This document shows positions 36,708-48,030 of a DNA stretch of 64,000 nucleotides, in pieces (positions within the stretch are counted from its first letter, which is position 1; the number at the start of each line of letters is the position of its first letter). Origin of the DNA: an uncultured Paracoccaceae bacterium (lineage in GTDB: Bacteria; Pseudomonadota; Alphaproteobacteria; Rhodobacterales; Rhodobacteraceae). The DNA lies in assembly GCA_947503925.1 (NCBI GenBank), contig CANNFQ010000001.1:310001-374000 (forward strand), in the 5' to 3' direction. The notes under the pieces are model-generated. The model searched no databases and was not told where the DNA came from. It was given only the letters and a program-made list of their open reading frames with translations. Both the position numbers and the translations under genes were made by a program.

Positions 36708-36876
36708 CATCGGGCCGGCCCATCGCGCAGGTGAACAGCCGATGATAAGCCCCCCATAAATTGACGTCTTTTTTGCCGATCAGACTGGCATCGCCGCCCA
36801 TGTCGCGCTAGAACGCGGCAACGCGCAGCCGCCGCAACGCGGATGGCTGTGTCATCGGGAACATATAAGGCACGCC

Positions 36877-38895
36877 ATGTCTGATCTGCGCAAAGTCATC
36901 ATTGATGGAAATGAGGTCGAAGTTGACGGGGCGATGACCCTGATACAGGCCTGCGAAGAAGCAGGCATCGAAATCCCCCGGTTCTGTTATCATGAACGGC
37001 TTTCTATCGCAGGCAACTGCCGCATGTGTCTGGTTGAGGTTGTGGGCGGCCCGCCCAAACCTGCCGCATCCTGCGCCATGCAGGTCCGCGATTTGCGCCC
37101 CGGCCCGGAAGGCCAACCACCGGTCGTCAAAACCAATTCCCCCATGGTCAAAAAGGCCCGCGAAGGGGTGATGGAATTCCTGCTGATCAACCACCCGCTG
37201 GATTGCCCGATCTGCGATCAGGGTGGCGAATGCGATCTGCAGGATCAGGCCATGGCTTACGGTGTTGATTTCAGCCGCTTCCGCGAACCAAAGCGGGCGA
37301 CCGAAGATCTGGACCTTGGCCCGCTGGTCGAAACCCATATGACCCGCTGCATTTCCTGCACCCGCTGTGTTCGTTTCACAACCGAGGTCGCGGGCATTCA
37401 TCAGATGGGCCAGACGGGTCGCGGTGAAGATGCAGAGATTACATCCTATCTGGGTGAGACGCTCGATTCGAATATGCAGGGCAATATCATTGATCTTTGC
37501 CCGGTTGGTGCGCTGGTGTCCAAGCCATACGCATTCACCGCCCGTCCGTGGGAGCTGACCAAGACCGAATCCATCGATGTGATGGATGCGCTGGGTTCCA
37601 ACATCCGCGTGGATACCAAGGGCCGTGAGGTCATGCGCTTTCTGCCCCGCAACCATGATGGCGTGAACGAGGAATGGATTTCCGACAAGACCCGCTTTGT
37701 CTGGGACGGGCTGCGCCGCCAGCGTCTGGACACGCCTTACATTCGCGAAAACGGCAAACTGCGCAAGGCAAGCTGGCCCGAGGCGTTGACTGCCGCTGCT
37801 GCTGCGATGAAAGGCAAAAAGATTGCCGGTCTGGTCGGTGATCTCGTCTCGGTTGAAGCCGCATTCGCGCTCAAGCAGTTGATTGAGGGGCAGGGCGGCC
37901 ATGTCGAATGCCGCACCGACGGGGCCAAGCTGCCCATCGGGAACCGGTCGGCCTATGTCGGTAATGCCAGCATCGAAGATGTCGATGATGCGCAGATGGT
38001 CCTTATGGTGGGTACGAACCCCCGGACGGAAGCCCCTGTGCTGAACGCCCGCGTCCGCAAAGCCTGGTCCAAAGGCGCAAAAGTGGCTCGGATCGGGACA
38101 GATGACGATCTGACCTATGATGTGATCCAGATTGGGGCCGGTCGCGATGCGCTGGTTGATCTTGCGGGGCAGGACCATTCCGACAAACAGGACGTGGCTG
38201 GTGTTATGATTGTCGGTCAGGGTGCCCTGACCGAAGCTGATGGTGAAGCTGTGCTGAGCCAGGCGATGAAAGCGGCAGATGCCGCCAATTCGAAATTCAT
38301 GGTGCTGCACACTGCTGCCAGCCGCGTTGGCGCGATGGATGTGGGCGCCTGTACTGAAGGCGGGCTTGACGCTGCGCTGGACGGGGCAGAGGTGATCTAT
38401 AACCTTGGCGCGGACGAGGTAGAGGTGAAACCGGGTGCCTTTGTGATCTATCAAGGCAGCCACGGTGATCGCGGTGCCCATCGGGCGGATATCATTCTGC
38501 CATCGGCAGCTTACACAGAAGAAAACGGGTTGTTTGTGAATACCGAAGGGCGGCCACAGCTTGCCCTGCGCGCCAGCTTCCCCCCGGGCGAGGCCAAGGA
38601 AAACTGGGCGATCCTGCGGGCGTTGTCGGCTGAACTGGATGCCACATTGGCTTATGACAGCATGGCGCAGTTGCGCCAGGCACTGGTGGCTGCCCACCCG
38701 CATCTGGGCCGTGTGGATGAGGTGTCCGAAAACGAATGGAAGCCGATCCCTGTCAAAAAACCGGGCAAGGCCGATTTCCGCAATGCGGTCAGCGATTTCT
38801 ACCTGACAAACCCGATCGCACGCGCCTCGACCCTGATGGCTGAACTGAGTGCCAATGCCAAAGCGCGTAAATCCGCGCCGATGGCGGCGGAATAA
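36877..38895 (+). CDS. nuoG: NADH-quinone oxidoreductase subunit G (NuoG)
   Basis: 75-kDa subunit with several Fe-S clusters in the electron wire. 672 residues: N-terminal 2Fe-2S ferredoxin-like domain ([20 protein letters not shown]), His-Cys motif ([17 protein letters not shown]), then [11 protein letters not shown] and the terminal Cys in [11 protein letters not shown], and a molybdopterin-oxidoreductase-like C-terminal domain without cofactor. Length matches alphaproteobacterial and mitochondrial NuoG. A 169-base gap precedes it; nuoH follows after 11 bases. Confidence 0.98.
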   Translation: MSDLRKVIIDGNEVEVDGAMTLIQACEEAGIEIPRFCYHERLSIAGNCRMCLVEVVGGPPKPAASCAMQVRDLRPGPEGQPPVVKTNSPMVKKAREGVMEFLLINHPLDCPICDQGGECDLQDQAMAYGVDFSRFREPKRATEDLDLGPLVETHMTRCISCTRCVRFTTEVAGIHQMGQTGRGEDAEITSYLGETLDSNMQGNIIDLCPVGALVSKPYAFTARPWELTKTESIDVMDALGSNIRVDTKGREVMRFLPRNHDGVNEEWISDKTRFVWDGLRRQRLDTPYIRENGKLRKASWPEALTAAAAAMKGKKIAGLVGDLVSVEAAFALKQLIEGQGGHVECRTDGAKLPIGNRSAYVGNASIEDVDDAQMVLMVGTNPRTEAPVLNARVRKAWSKGAKVARIGTDDDLTYDVIQIGAGRDALVDLAGQDHSDKQDVAGVMIVGQGALTEADGEAVLSQAMKAADAANSKFMVLHTAASRVGAMDVGACTEGGLDAALDGAEVIYNLGADEVEVKPGAFVIYQGSHGDRGAHRADIILPSAAYTEENGLFVNTEGRPQLALRASFPPGEAKENWAILRALSAELDATLAYDSMAQLRQALVAAHPHLGRVDEVSENEWKPIPVKKPGKADFRNAVSDFYLTNPIARASTLMAELSANAKARKSAPMAAE

Positions 38896-38906
38896 GGACG
38901 ACGATA

Positions 38907-39944
38907 ATGGTTGAATTCTTTACCAACACCAACCTTGGCATCGTTCTGGTCATTCTGGGGCAGTGTTTGCTGGTTCTGGTACCGCTTTTGGTGGCGCTGG
39001 CATTCCTGATGTATGCCGACCGCAAGATCTGGGCCGCTGTGCAGATGCGCAAAGGCCCGAATGTGGTTGGTGCCTTTGGTTTGCTGCAGTCCTTTGCCGA
39101 TTTCCTGAAATATATCGTCAAGGAAATCGTCGTGCCTGCCGGGGCCGATAAGGCCGTGTTCTTCCTCGCGCCGATGATCGCCTTTGTGCTGGCGGTGATT
39201 TCATGGGCGGTGATCCCGTTCAACGAAGGTTGGGTGCTGGCCGATATCAATGTCGCCATCCTCTATATCTTCGCCATCGGTTCGCTAGAGGTCTACGGCG
39301 TGATCATGGGCGGCTGGGCGTCGAACTCCAAATACCCGTTTCTTGGGTCGTTGCGTTCTGCCGCGCAGATGATTTCCTATGAAGTTTCAATCGGGTTGAT
39401 CATTATCGGTGTTATCATCTCCACCGGGTCGATGAATTTCGGCGATATTGTTGAGGCGCAGCGAGGCGCAGGCCTGCTCAGCTGGTATATTCTGCCGCAT
39501 CTGCCGATGTTCTTTCTGTTTTTCGTCAGTGCCTTGGCCGAGACGAACCGGCCACCATTTGACTTGCCAGAGGCAGAATCAGAATTGGTTGCAGGCTATC
39601 AGGTTGAATACTCATCTACCCCATTCCTGCTGTTCATGATCGGCGAATTGATGGCTGTGGTGCTGATGTGCGCCCTGATTTCGCTGCTGTTCCTTGGTGG
39701 TTGGCTGTCACCCATTCCGGGCCTGCCCGATGGCATCCTGTGGATGATCCTGAAAATGGGTTTCTGTTTCTTCATCTTCTCGATGGTGAAGGCGATCACG
39801 CCACGCTACCGCTATGACCAGTTGATGCGGATTGGCTGGAAGGTGTTCCTGCCGATGTCGCTGGCCTGGGTGGTGATTGTGTCGTTCCTTGCAAAATACG
39901 AAGTGCTTGGCGGGTTTTGGGCCCGTTGGGCAGTGGGGGCGTGA
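38907..39944 (+). CDS. nuoH: NADH-quinone oxidoreductase subunit H (NuoH)
   Basis: Membrane subunit at the base of the peripheral arm, lining the quinone tunnel. 345 residues with eight or more hydrophobic helices and the conserved [23 protein letters not shown] and the acidic loop [25 protein letters not shown]. The last motif, with several Glu, forms the E-channel. Its stop overlaps the ATG of a TM2-like gene. Confidence 0.98.
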   Translation: MVEFFTNTNLGIVLVILGQCLLVLVPLLVALAFLMYADRKIWAAVQMRKGPNVVGAFGLLQSFADFLKYIVKEIVVPAGADKAVFFLAPMIAFVLAVISWAVIPFNEGWVLADINVAILYIFAIGSLEVYGVIMGGWASNSKYPFLGSLRSAAQMISYEVSIGLIIIGVIISTGSMNFGDIVEAQRGAGLLSWYILPHLPMFFLFFVSALAETNRPPFDLPEAESELVAGYQVEYSSTPFLLFMIGELMAVVLMCALISLLFLGGWLSPIPGLPDGILWMILKMGFCFFIFSMVKAITPRYRYDQLMRIGWKVFLPMSLAWVVIVSFLAKYEVLGGFWARWAVGA

Positions 39945-40243
39945 TGCAACGCACTACCTCTCATCCCAAACTCTGGTTTGCGTATGCGCTTGCTCTCATT
40001 ACGGGGCAGTCAGGCCTGTATAATCTTTACCTTGGCCGGAGTGGCTCCGCCGTCGTTATGAGCGGTGCGTCGTTTTTGATCCCGGTGATTTGGCTTGCAG
40101 CACCGTCGCGGATAGCTTTGTACGTCATTTTGACAGTTTGTCTGATGCTGACTGCAGTTTGGGTTGTTGACTTGATAAGGATGAAAGCGCTGGTTGCCTT
40201 GGCGCATGAGAAAACGGATTCTGGTAGGGAGCACGCTGCATGA
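39944..40243 (+). CDS. TM2-domain-like small membrane protein between nuoH and nuoI
   Basis: 99 residues from ATG 39944, overlapping the nuoH stop (TGATG). Three hydrophobic stretches; the first two with [16 protein letters not shown] resemble the TM2 domain (aromatic helix, G-x-x-x-x-YLGR turn, second helix), and a third ends in [10 protein letters not shown]. nuoI overlaps its end (ATGA). No known role in complex I. Confidence 0.65.
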   Translation: MQRTTSHPKLWFAYALALITGQSGLYNLYLGRSGSAVVMSGASFLIPVIWLAAPSRIALYVILTVCLMLTAVWVVDLIRMKALVALAHEKTDSGREHAA

Positions 40244-40734
40244 CCCAAATCGACTATACCCGCGCGGCCAAGTATTTCCTGCTTCAGGATGTATTTCAGG
40301 GATTTAAGCTGGGGCTGAAATACTTCTTCTCTCCGAAAGCGACGCTGAACTACCCGCATGAAAAGGGGCCGCTTTCCCCGCGTTTTCGGGGTGAGCATGC
40401 CTTGCGCCGTTACCCCAATGGGGAAGAGCGTTGCATCGCCTGCAAACTCTGTGAGGCTGTTTGTCCGGCGCAGGCCATCACGATTGATGCCGAACCGCGT
40501 GATGATGGATCCCGCCGCACCACCCGGTACGATATCGACATGACCAAATGTATCTATTGCGGTTTCTGCCAGGAGGCCTGCCCGGTGGATGCGATTGTCG
40601 AAGGCCCGAATTTCGAGTTCAGCACCGAAACCCGCGAAGAGCTTTATTACGACAAGGCGAAACTGCTGGAAAACGGCGACCGCTGGGAAACCGAGATCGC
40701 CCGCAATTTGGAACTGGATGCGCCTTACAGATGA
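40240..40734 (+). CDS. nuoI: NADH-quinone oxidoreductase subunit I (NuoI)
   Basis: Carries the two [4Fe-4S] clusters N6a and N6b that feed N2. 164 residues with two full ferredoxin motifs: [16 protein letters not shown] and [16 protein letters not shown]. The N-terminal amphipathic part is typical of alphaproteobacterial NuoI. It overlaps the preceding TM2-like gene and the following CMD-family gene by four bases each. Confidence 0.98.
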   Translation: MTQIDYTRAAKYFLLQDVFQGFKLGLKYFFSPKATLNYPHEKGPLSPRFRGEHALRRYPNGEERCIACKLCEAVCPAQAITIDAEPRDDGSRRTTRYDIDMTKCIYCGFCQEACPVDAIVEGPNFEFSTETREELYYDKAKLLENGDRWETEIARNLELDAPYR

Positions 40735-41129
40735 CCGAGCAGAACCCTTTTGAAGCGATGATGAAGATGGGCCAGGATTGGGCGAAAGCCATGAATCCGG
40801 CGCTGGAATCGTTCACGCCCAAAGGGTTCGAAGCCCTCTTTCCCACCATGCCCAAGGACGTGATGGAAACATTCATGGGCAAGGGGATCAGCCCTGACGG
40901 GCTGGACGCCAAGACCCGGCTTTTGCTGACCCTTGCCGCACTGACCGTGCTGGGTGGTCAGGCCGAAGCGCAAATCCGTATGACTGTCCGCCATCTGGTG
41001 GAAGCAGGGTCGACGAAACAGGAAATCGCCGAAACCATTGCCCAGATGGGCATGTTCGGCGGCGTGCCAGCCATGACCAAGACTATGGAACTGGCCAATG
41101 AAGTGTTGGAAAAGGACGGTGACGCATGA
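40731..41129 (+). CDS. Carboxymuconolactone decarboxylase (CMD)-like protein
   Basis: 132 residues. The core [54 protein letters not shown] matches the helical CMD/AhpD fold, but the redox CxxC of AhpD is absent, so peroxidase activity is not expected. The N-terminal 45 residues are amphipathic and Met-rich. ATGA overlaps couple it to nuoI and nuoJ. A scaffold or unknown small-molecule role is possible. Confidence 0.75.
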   Translation: MTEQNPFEAMMKMGQDWAKAMNPALESFTPKGFEALFPTMPKDVMETFMGKGISPDGLDAKTRLLLTLAALTVLGGQAEAQIRMTVRHLVEAGSTKQEIAETIAQMGMFGGVPAMTKTMELANEVLEKDGDA

Positions 41130-41731
41130 GTGTCTTCGCATTCACATTCTACCTTTTTGCAGTGACGACCGTGGCAGGGGGCCTGATGACGGTTGTCAGC
41201 CGTAATCCGGTGCATTCCGTATTGTGGCTGATCCTCGCCTTCCTGTCCTCTGCCGGGTTGTTTGTGACCTTGGGTGCCGAGTTCGTGGCGATGCTGTTGA
41301 TTATCGTCTATGTGGGCGCGGTTGCGGTGCTGTTTCTGTTTGTTGTCATGATGTTGGACGTCGATTTCGCCGAGCTGAAGGCGGAGATGACCAAATACAT
41401 GCCGCTGGCCTTACTGATTGGCGTGGTGATCCTGATGCAGCTGGCACTGGCTTTTGGCGTTTGGGGTTTTGCGGATGGTGTAGAAGGACGGATTGCCGCC
41501 CCGGCGGGTGATCTTGAAAACACACGTGCGCTGGGTCTGCTGATTTATGACAAATATATCCTGCTCTTCCAGCTTGCAGGGCTGATCCTGTTGGTTGCGA
41601 TGATCGGGGCGATTGTGCTGACGCTGCGTCACCGGGTGGATATCAAACGCCAGAATGTGCTGGCTCAAATGTATCGTGACCCGGCGAAGGCAATGGAACT
41701 GCGGGACGTGAAGCCGGGGCAGGGGCTGTGA
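41126..41731 (+). CDS. nuoJ: NADH-quinone oxidoreductase subunit J (NuoJ)
   Basis: Membrane subunit with five predicted helices; 201 residues. Conserved are [51 protein letters not shown], whose pi-bulge helix links quinone reduction to proton pumping. It begins inside the CMD gene's stop (ATGA). Downstream, two palindromes and a possible micro-ORF separate it from nuoK, unlike the tight junctions elsewhere. Confidence 0.97.
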   Translation: MSVFAFTFYLFAVTTVAGGLMTVVSRNPVHSVLWLILAFLSSAGLFVTLGAEFVAMLLIIVYVGAVAVLFLFVVMMLDVDFAELKAEMTKYMPLALLIGVVILMQLALAFGVWGFADGVEGRIAAPAGDLENTRALGLLIYDKYILLFQLAGLILLVAMIGAIVLTLRHRVDIKRQNVLAQMYRDPAKAMELRDVKPGQGL

Positions 41732-41829
41732 TGGAAGATTTTTCGTTACGAAAAATCTCCCAGACTGAAGAAATTTTGCAAAATTTCTTTGTGATGAAGG
41801 TTGAAGGAAGTGTCAATGATCGGACTTGA
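41731..41829 (+). CDS. Possible 32-residue ORF across the nuoJ-nuoK hairpins
   Basis: The ATG at 41731 overlaps the nuoJ stop (TGATG) and opens 32 codons ([19 protein letters not shown] and on), ending 14 bases into nuoK in another frame. The coupling overlap suggests that ribosomes could enter, which would melt the two hairpins beneath. It may equally be a chance frame through repeat DNA. Confidence 0.25.
   Translation: MEDFSLRKISQTEEILQNFFVMKVEGSVNDRT
41736..41758 (+). repeat. Hairpin 1 between nuoJ and nuoK
   Basis: AGATTTTTCG - TTA - CGAAAAATCT: ten perfect base pairs with a three-base loop. It is AT-rich within the stem, unlike the GC-rich surroundings. No T-tract follows, so it is not an ordinary terminator, and it lies only ten bases before a second palindrome. 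Confidence 0.75.
41768..41789 (+). repeat. Hairpin 2 / 22-bp palindrome between nuoJ and nuoK
   Basis: AAGAAATTTT-GC-AAAATTTCTT is a perfect 22-base palindrome. With hairpin 1, it gives two adjacent foldable elements in an 84-base spacer, possibly an mRNA processing or stabilising site. The pair of AT-rich palindromes may also be an interspersed repeat of this genome. Confidence 0.75.
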
Positions 41830-42121
41830 ACATTATCTCACGGTGGCGGCGGCCCTGTTTGTCATCGGCATTTTTGGCCTGTTCCTGAACCGCAAGAACG
41901 TGATCATCCTGTTGATGAGCATCGAATTGATGCTGCTGGCGGTGAATATCAACCTTGTCGCCTTCTCCAGCTATCTGGGCGATCTGGTGGGCCAGGTCTT
42001 TACCCTGTTCGTGCTGACAGTCGCTGCCGCGGAGGCCGCGATTGGCCTTGCCATCCTTGTTTGTTTCTTCCGCAACCGCGGGACCATCGACGTTGAAGAC
42101 GTCAACGTGATGAAGGGCTGA
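41816..42121 (+). CDS. nuoK: NADH-quinone oxidoreductase subunit K (NuoK)
   Basis: MrpC-like small membrane subunit, 101 residues, three helices. Key acidic residues in the membrane are in [18 protein letters not shown] and [14 protein letters not shown], both glutamates needed for proton transfer. The ATG at 41816 follows GAAGGAAG; in-frame codons upstream would run into the hairpins and are not used. nuoL follows after five bases. Confidence 0.98.
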   Translation: MIGLEHYLTVAAALFVIGIFGLFLNRKNVIILLMSIELMLLAVNINLVAFSSYLGDLVGQVFTLFVLTVAAAEAAIGLAILVCFFRNRGTIDVEDVNVMKG

Positions 42122-42126
42122 TATCA

Positions 42127-44277
42127 ATGGAAACCATCATCCTTTTTGCCCCGCTGGTCGGTGCCATCCTTTGCGGGTTTGGCTGGAAGCTGATCGGTGA
42201 GAAAGCCGCCCAATGGGTGGCCACCAGCCTGTTGTTTCTGGCGGCCTTCCTGTCCTGGGTGGTTTTCCTGACCCTTGATCCTGCCGCCCATCCCGGTGGC
42301 AGCTACACGGTCACCATTCTGCGCTGGATCGAAAGTGGCACGCTCAGCACCGATTGGGCGATCCGGATGGATCGCCTGACCGCGATCATGCTGATTGTGA
42401 TCAACACGGTGTCGGCCCTCGTCCATCTTTATTCCTTTGGCTACATGGCCCATGACGAGAATTTCAAAGAAGATGAGAGCTATCGCCCGCGCTTCTTTGC
42501 CTATCTGTCGTTCTTTACCTTTGCGATGCTGATGCTGGTGACAGCGGATAACCTTGTTCAGATGTTCTTTGGCTGGGAAGGGGTTGGCGTCGCCTCATAT
42601 CTGCTGATCGGCTTTTACTTCCGCAAGCCAAGCGCAAATGCCGCGGCGATCAAAGCCTTTGTGGTCAACCGCGTTGGTGACTTTGGTTTTGCTTTGGGTA
42701 TCTTTGCCCTTTACATGGTCACGGACAGCATCCGGTTTGAGGATATCTTTGCCGCGATCCCTGATCTGCAGGACCACACGCTCACCTTCCTGTGGAAAGA
42801 CTGGAACACGCTGAACCTGATCGCTGTCCTGTTGTTCATCGGCGCGATGGGCAAGTCGGCGCAGCTTTTCCTGCACACCTGGCTGCCCGACGCGATGGAA
42901 GGCCCGACACCGGTGTCGGCCCTGATCCACGCCGCCACCATGGTGACCGCCGGTGTGTTTCTTGTTTGCCGCATGTCGCCGCTGATGGAATATGCGCCCG
43001 CCGCGACGAATTTCATTGTCTTCCTTGGGGCCAGCACCGCGTTCTTTGCCGCGACAGTGGGTTTGGTCCAGAACGACATCAAGCGCGTCATTGCCTATTC
43101 GACCTGTTCGCAGCTGGGTTATATGTTCGTGGCCGCCGGTCTGGGCGTCTATTCCGTTGCGATGTTCCACCTGCTGACACATGCGTTCTTTAAGGCGATG
43201 CTGTTCCTTGGGGCCGGTTCCGTCATTCACGCGATGCATCATGAGCAGGATATGCGGAACTATGGCGGATTGCGTCATAAGATCCCCAAGACATTCTGGA
43301 TGATGATGATCGGCACGCTGGCGATAACGGGCGTGGGTATTCCGCTGCTTTATGTCGGCTTCCCGATTGGTTTTGCCGGCTTCGTGTCCAAGGATGCGAT
43401 TATCGAAAGCGCCTATGCGGGCACTGCCGGCGGCTATGCGTTCTGGATGCTGGTTATTGCGGCCCTGATGACCAGTTTCTATAGCTGGCGCCTGATGTTC
43501 ATGACCTTCTACGGCACGCCCCGTGGTGACAAACATACTCATGAGCATGCCCATGAAAGCCCCAATTCGATGCTGGTCCCGCTTTATGTGCTGGCCGTTG
43601 GTGCCGTGTTCAGTGGTATGATCTGGTACGGGTCATTCTTTGGATCGAATGACAAGGTTGGCAAGTTCTTTGGCGTGACCTATGCCGAAGCGTCAGAGCA
43701 TGCTGAGGCGAAGGCAGATGATCACGGTGATGATCACGCCACCGAGGATGATCATGGTGATGATGCTGCCCATGCAGATGAGGGCGGCCATGGCAAGGCC
43801 CATTACAATCTGGTGGGCGCGCCGGGTGAGGGGGCCATTCACAACAGCCCCGACAACCATGTGTTGAACGACGCGCATGAGGTCCCCGTCTGGGTCAAGC
43901 TGGCGCCGTTTTTTGCCATGCTGGCCGGTCTTGCTTTGGCCTATCAGATGTATATCCGCCGTCCCGATCTGCCCGCCAAACTGGCCGAGCAGCAGGCGCC
44001 GCTTTATCAGTTCCTGCTGAACAAATGGTACTTTGACGAAATCTACAATGTCATCATTGTCAAACCTGCCGTGGCCATTGGCCGGATCCTGTGGAAACAG
44101 GGTGACACACGAACAATTGACGGAGGCATCAACGGGTTGGCCATGGGGATCATTCCATTCTTCACACGGCTCGCCGGGCGCGCGCAGTCGGGCTATATCT
44201 TTAGCTATGCCTTTGCGATGGTGCTGGGGATTGCGGTGCTGCTGACCTGGGTCACACTGTCGGGGGGGGCGAACTGA
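42127..44277 (+). CDS. nuoL: NADH-quinone oxidoreductase subunit L (NuoL)
   Basis: Distal antiporter-like proton-pumping subunit, 716 residues with about 16 helices and the lateral helix at the C-terminus. Conserved are [19 protein letters not shown] (Glu), the [35 protein letters not shown] core with Lys, and [13 protein letters not shown]. An unusual Asp/His-rich loop at about residues 525-560 (for example [16 protein letters not shown]) precedes the last helices; short imperfect DNA repeats encode it. Its stop overlaps the nuoM ATG. Confidence 0.98.
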   Translation: METIILFAPLVGAILCGFGWKLIGEKAAQWVATSLLFLAAFLSWVVFLTLDPAAHPGGSYTVTILRWIESGTLSTDWAIRMDRLTAIMLIVINTVSALVHLYSFGYMAHDENFKEDESYRPRFFAYLSFFTFAMLMLVTADNLVQMFFGWEGVGVASYLLIGFYFRKPSANAAAIKAFVVNRVGDFGFALGIFALYMVTDSIRFEDIFAAIPDLQDHTLTFLWKDWNTLNLIAVLLFIGAMGKSAQLFLHTWLPDAMEGPTPVSALIHAATMVTAGVFLVCRMSPLMEYAPAATNFIVFLGASTAFFAATVGLVQNDIKRVIAYSTCSQLGYMFVAAGLGVYSVAMFHLLTHAFFKAMLFLGAGSVIHAMHHEQDMRNYGGLRHKIPKTFWMMMIGTLAITGVGIPLLYVGFPIGFAGFVSKDAIIESAYAGTAGGYAFWMLVIAALMTSFYSWRLMFMTFYGTPRGDKHTHEHAHESPNSMLVPLYVLAVGAVFSGMIWYGSFFGSNDKVGKFFGVTYAEASEHAEAKADDHGDDHATEDDHGDDAAHADEGGHGKAHYNLVGAPGEGAIHNSPDNHVLNDAHEVPVWVKLAPFFAMLAGLALAYQMYIRRPDLPAKLAEQQAPLYQFLLNKWYFDEIYNVIIVKPAVAIGRILWKQGDTRTIDGGINGLAMGIIPFFTRLAGRAQSGYIFSYAFAMVLGIAVLLTWVTLSGGAN

Positions 44278-45818
44278 TGGGTAACGTCCTTTCATTGACG
44301 ACCTTCCTGCCATTGCTGGGCGCGGTCATTCTGGCGCTGTTCCTGCGCGGCGATGATGCGGCCGCTCAGCGCAATGCCAAATGGGTCGCATTGGTCACCA
44401 CAGTCACGACATTTATTGCGTCGCTGTTCATTCTGGCGAATTTTGAACCCGCCGATCCTGGGTTTCAGATGGTCGAAACCCGTGAATGGTTGCTGGGTCT
44501 GCAATACAAGATGGGCGTCGATGGTATTTCGATCCTGTTTGTGATGCTGACCACATTCCTGATGCCCCTTGTCATTGCGTCCTGTTGGGATGTGGGTACC
44601 CGGGTCAAGGAGTACATGATCGCCTTCCTGCTGCTGGAAACGCTGATGCTGGGCGTGTTCCTCGCCCTTGATCTGGTGCTGTTCTATCTGTTCTTTGAGG
44701 CAGGTCTGATTCCGATGTTCCTGATCATTGGCATCTGGGGCGGTAAGAACCGGATTTATGCCAGTTTCAAGTTCTTCCTTTATACCTTCCTCGGCTCTGT
44801 CCTGATGCTGGTCGCCATGGTCGCGATGTTTGCAGATGCAGGCACCACCGATATTCCGACCCTGATGACCCATACATTCGGGACCGAGAATTTCAGCATT
44901 CTGGGTGTGCAGATCGTGGGCGGCATGCAGACCATGCTCTGGTTGGCTTTCTTTGCCAGCTTTGCCGTCAAGATGCCGATGTGGCCGGTTCATACCTGGC
45001 TTCCGGATGCCCACGTGCAGGCCCCCACAGCCGGTTCCGTTGTTCTGGCCGCGATCCTGTTGAAGATGGGCGGCTACGGTTTCCTGCGCTTCAGCCTGCC
45101 GATGTTTCCTGTCGGGTCCGAGGTGATGGGGCCGCTGGTGCTGTGGCTGTCGGCGATTGCGATTGTTTATACCTCGCTGGTCGCATTGGTGCAGGAAGAC
45201 ATGAAAAAGCTGATCGCTTATTCATCCGTCGCCCATATGGGTTACGTCACCATGGGTATCTTTGCGGTCAATCAGCAGGGTGTTGATGGCGCGATTTTCC
45301 AGATGATCAGCCACGGTTTCATCTCTGGCGCGCTGTTCCTTTGCGTTGGTGTGATCTATGACCGGATGCACACGCGCGAGATCGACGCCTATGGCGGGCT
45401 GGTCAATCGGATGCCGGCCTATGCGCTGATCTTCATGTTCTTTACCATGGCCAATGTCGGCCTGCCAGGTACGTCCGGGTTTATCGGTGAGTTCCTGACC
45501 CTGGTCGGTATCTTTCAGGTCAACACATGGGTGGCCGTTGTAGCCACATCTGGCGTGATCCTGTCTGCGGCTTACGCGCTGTGGCTGTACCGCCGCGTTG
45601 TCATGGGCGATCTGATCAAGGAAAGCCTGAAGACGATCACGGATATGACCAAGCGCGAGCGGCTGATCTTTGCCCCGCTGGTGGCGATGACGCTGCTGCT
45701 GGGTGTTTATCCTGCGCTCGTCCTCGACATTATTGGCCCGAGCGTGAACGCGCTGGTTGGCAATTACGAAACTGCGCTTGCGACCTTCGAGGCCGCGACG
45801 CAGTTCGCTTCGAATTAA
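44277..45818 (+). CDS. nuoM: NADH-quinone oxidoreductase subunit M (NuoM)
   Basis: Antiporter-like proton-pumping subunit, 513 residues and about 14 helices. Conserved elements include [21 protein letters not shown] (Glu of the first half-channel), [37 protein letters not shown] (Lys) and [13 protein letters not shown]. It starts by overlap with nuoL and ends nine bases or so before nuoN. Confidence 0.98.
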   Translation: MGNVLSLTTFLPLLGAVILALFLRGDDAAAQRNAKWVALVTTVTTFIASLFILANFEPADPGFQMVETREWLLGLQYKMGVDGISILFVMLTTFLMPLVIASCWDVGTRVKEYMIAFLLLETLMLGVFLALDLVLFYLFFEAGLIPMFLIIGIWGGKNRIYASFKFFLYTFLGSVLMLVAMVAMFADAGTTDIPTLMTHTFGTENFSILGVQIVGGMQTMLWLAFFASFAVKMPMWPVHTWLPDAHVQAPTAGSVVLAAILLKMGGYGFLRFSLPMFPVGSEVMGPLVLWLSAIAIVYTSLVALVQEDMKKLIAYSSVAHMGYVTMGIFAVNQQGVDGAIFQMISHGFISGALFLCVGVIYDRMHTREIDAYGGLVNRMPAYALIFMFFTMANVGLPGTSGFIGEFLTLVGIFQVNTWVAVVATSGVILSAAYALWLYRRVVMGDLIKESLKTITDMTKRERLIFAPLVAMTLLLGVYPALVLDIIGPSVNALVGNYETALATFEAATQFASN

Positions 45819-45830
45819 GGAAGGCCCGTG

Positions 45831-47267
45831 ATGATTGGTGCTGATATCCAAATCCTGATGCCCGAAGTTGTTCTGGCAATCTATGCCATGGGCGCGTTGA
45901 TGGCGGCGGTATATACAACCAAAGACGGGATGGCCCCGCTTTTGACATGGGCGACCTCGGGCCTGTTTGTGTTGCTGGCGGTATGGATCGGCATCAATGG
46001 GCAGGGCACGAATGTAGCCTTTGGCGGCATGTTCGTTGATGACGCATTCGCGCGCTTTGCCAAGATCACCATCTTGTTGTCCGCTGCCGCCGTTCTGTTG
46101 ATGTCAGAGGCTTACATGCAGCGCCGCGGGCTGTTGCGATTTGAATACCCACTGCTGGTCGCATTGGCTGTTGTGGGCATGATGGTCATGGTCAGCGCGG
46201 GGGATCTGATGGCGCTTTACATGGGGTTAGAGCTGCAATCCCTGTCGCTTTATGTTGTTGCCGCACTGCGTCGGGATAGCGTGAAATCGACCGAGGCCGG
46301 CCTGAAATACTTCGTCCTTGGCGCGCTGTCTTCTGGTTTGCTCCTTTACGGTGCCTCGCTGACCTATGGCTTTGCGGGCACAACCCTGTTTTCGGGCATT
46401 ATTGCGGCAACGGCAGATGGTGCATCGCTTGGCTTGCTGTTTGGTCTGGTTTTCCTGCTGGCTGGCTTTGCCTTCAAAGTGTCCGCCGCCCCGTTCCATA
46501 TGTGGACGCCGGATGTGTACGAAGGCTCCCCCACGCCGGTCACGGCCTTTTTTGCCACGGCCCCAAAGGTCGCCGCCATGGGCCTGTTTGCCCGGGTTGT
46601 GCATGACGCCTTTGGCGGGATCGTCGGCGACTGGCAGCAGATCGTGGCCTTCCTGTCCGTTGTGTCGATGTTCCTTGGCGCGATTGCCGCCATTGGCCAG
46701 ACCGATATCAAGCGTCTGATGGCATATTCCTCTATCGCGCATATGGGGTTCGCCCTGATGGGGTTGGCTGCGGGTACTGCGTTTGGCGTGCAGGCGATGC
46801 TGATCTATATGGCGATTTATGTAACCATGAATGTGGGCACCTTTGCTTTCATTCTCGGGATGGAGCGTGACGGTCGCCCGGTGACCAATATCGAAAGCCT
46901 GCGGATGTATTCCAAACGGCAACCGCTGCGCGCACTGGCGATGTTGGTGCTGCTGTTCAGCCTTGCAGGCGTGCCCCCGATGGTTGGCTTTTTCGGAAAG
47001 TTCTACGTGTTGCGCGCCGCCTATGATGGCGGGCTCGCTTGGCTTGCGGTGGCTGGCGTGATCGCATCGGTGATCGGTGCGTTCTACTATCTGCGCATCG
47101 TCTACTACATGTATTTTGGCGAAGAGGGCGAAGCACTGGACGGCAAGATGAACCCGGTGCTTTGGACATTCCTGATGGCATCCGCACTGATCATGGTGGT
47201 CGGTGTTGTGAACCTGTTTGGCATCGAACCCATGGCCGCCGCCGCGGCTGCGACGCTTGTCCAATAG
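45831..47267 (+). CDS. nuoN: NADH-quinone oxidoreductase subunit N (NuoN)
   Basis: Antiporter-like proton-pumping subunit closest to the arm, 478 residues and about 14 helices. Conserved are [77 protein letters not shown] and [15 protein letters not shown] 45831 is preferred, eight bases from TAAGGAAGG; the adjacent GTG at 45828 is possible. It is the last nuo gene; birA begins within its final codons. Confidence 0.97.
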   Translation: MIGADIQILMPEVVLAIYAMGALMAAVYTTKDGMAPLLTWATSGLFVLLAVWIGINGQGTNVAFGGMFVDDAFARFAKITILLSAAAVLLMSEAYMQRRGLLRFEYPLLVALAVVGMMVMVSAGDLMALYMGLELQSLSLYVVAALRRDSVKSTEAGLKYFVLGALSSGLLLYGASLTYGFAGTTLFSGIIAATADGASLGLLFGLVFLLAGFAFKVSAAPFHMWTPDVYEGSPTPVTAFFATAPKVAAMGLFARVVHDAFGGIVGDWQQIVAFLSVVSMFLGAIAAIGQTDIKRLMAYSSIAHMGFALMGLAAGTAFGVQAMLIYMAIYVTMNVGTFAFILGMERDGRPVTNIESLRMYSKRQPLRALAMLVLLFSLAGVPPMVGFFGKFYVLRAAYDGGLAWLAVAGVIASVIGAFYYLRIVYYMYFGEEGEALDGKMNPVLWTFLMASALIMVVGVVNLFGIEPMAAAAAATLVQ

Positions 47268-48018
47268 CGATAACGCGCATGGGCATTGGCCCGAAGGGTA
47301 TGGGCGCGTTGTGCTTGACACCGTTGACAGCACGATGGCGGAGGCGGCGCGGCGTGCGCCACTGCTGGACCGTCCCACCTGGATCATGGCGCGCAATCAG
47401 ACCGCCGCGCGTGGGCGGCGCGGTCGCCCTTGGGTGGTGCCAAAAGGCAATCTGAATGCCACGTTGATTTTCAAGCCAGAGGCGACAGCAGTGGAGGCGG
47501 CAAAGCGGTCATTTCTGGCGGCCAATGCCCTTTATCAGGCGCTGGCGATTTATGTGCCTGCTGAAAAGCTTAGCCTGAAATGGCCAAATGATGTTCTGCT
47601 TTCGGGCGGCAAGGTGGCAGGCATTCTGCTGGAAAGCAGCGGGCAGGGGCCGTTTGTCGATTGGTTATCTATTGGGATCGGGGTCAATCTGCGCCACACA
47701 CCCGAAGGGGTCACTGATGCCAGTTTTCCCCCCACGAGCCTGATGGCCGCCGGCGGGTGGGAGGTCGCGCCGCAGGATTTTCTGGCGATGCTGGCTGATG
47801 CCTACGCCACCCAAGAAGATAAGCTGCGCCATTTCGGGTTCAAGCGAATCCGCGATGACTGGCTGGCCAATGCTGCCCGACTGGGTGAGGTGATCACCGC
47901 CCGTACAGGCCGCGAGGATGTCACCGGCATTTTTGACTGCATCGACAAGGACGGCAATCTGGTTCTGATCACCGGCACGGGCCCCCGCGCGATCCCGGCA
48001 GCGGACGTATTTTTCTAG
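47257..48018 (+). CDS. birA: Biotin--[acetyl-CoA-carboxylase] ligase (BirA)
   Basis: Attaches biotin to carrier lysines, such as that of MccA at 19.7 kb and acetyl-CoA carboxylase. About 253 residues, catalytic and C-terminal domains only, without the DNA-binding domain of E. coli BirA. Motifs: [12 protein letters not shown], the adenylate loop [31 protein letters not shown], and GIGVNL. No ATG precedes these; the nearest plausible start is TTG 47257, overlapping nuoN by 11 bases. The exact start is uncertain. Followed by coaX. Confidence 0.93.
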   Translation: MSNSDNAHGHWPEGYGRVVLDTVDSTMAEAARRAPLLDRPTWIMARNQTAARGRRGRPWVVPKGNLNATLIFKPEATAVEAAKRSFLAANALYQALAIYVPAEKLSLKWPNDVLLSGGKVAGILLESSGQGPFVDWLSIGIGVNLRHTPEGVTDASFPPTSLMAAGGWEVAPQDFLAMLADAYATQEDKLRHFGFKRIRDDWLANAARLGEVITARTGREDVTGIFDCIDKDGNLVLITGTGPRAIPAADVFF

Positions 48019-48030
48019 AGGAGGTGGCGC

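Noticed and set aside
42595-43554. Long antisense frames under nuoL, nuoN, nuoG and glmU
   Set aside because: They mirror the codon bias of the conserved sense genes and have no family sequence.
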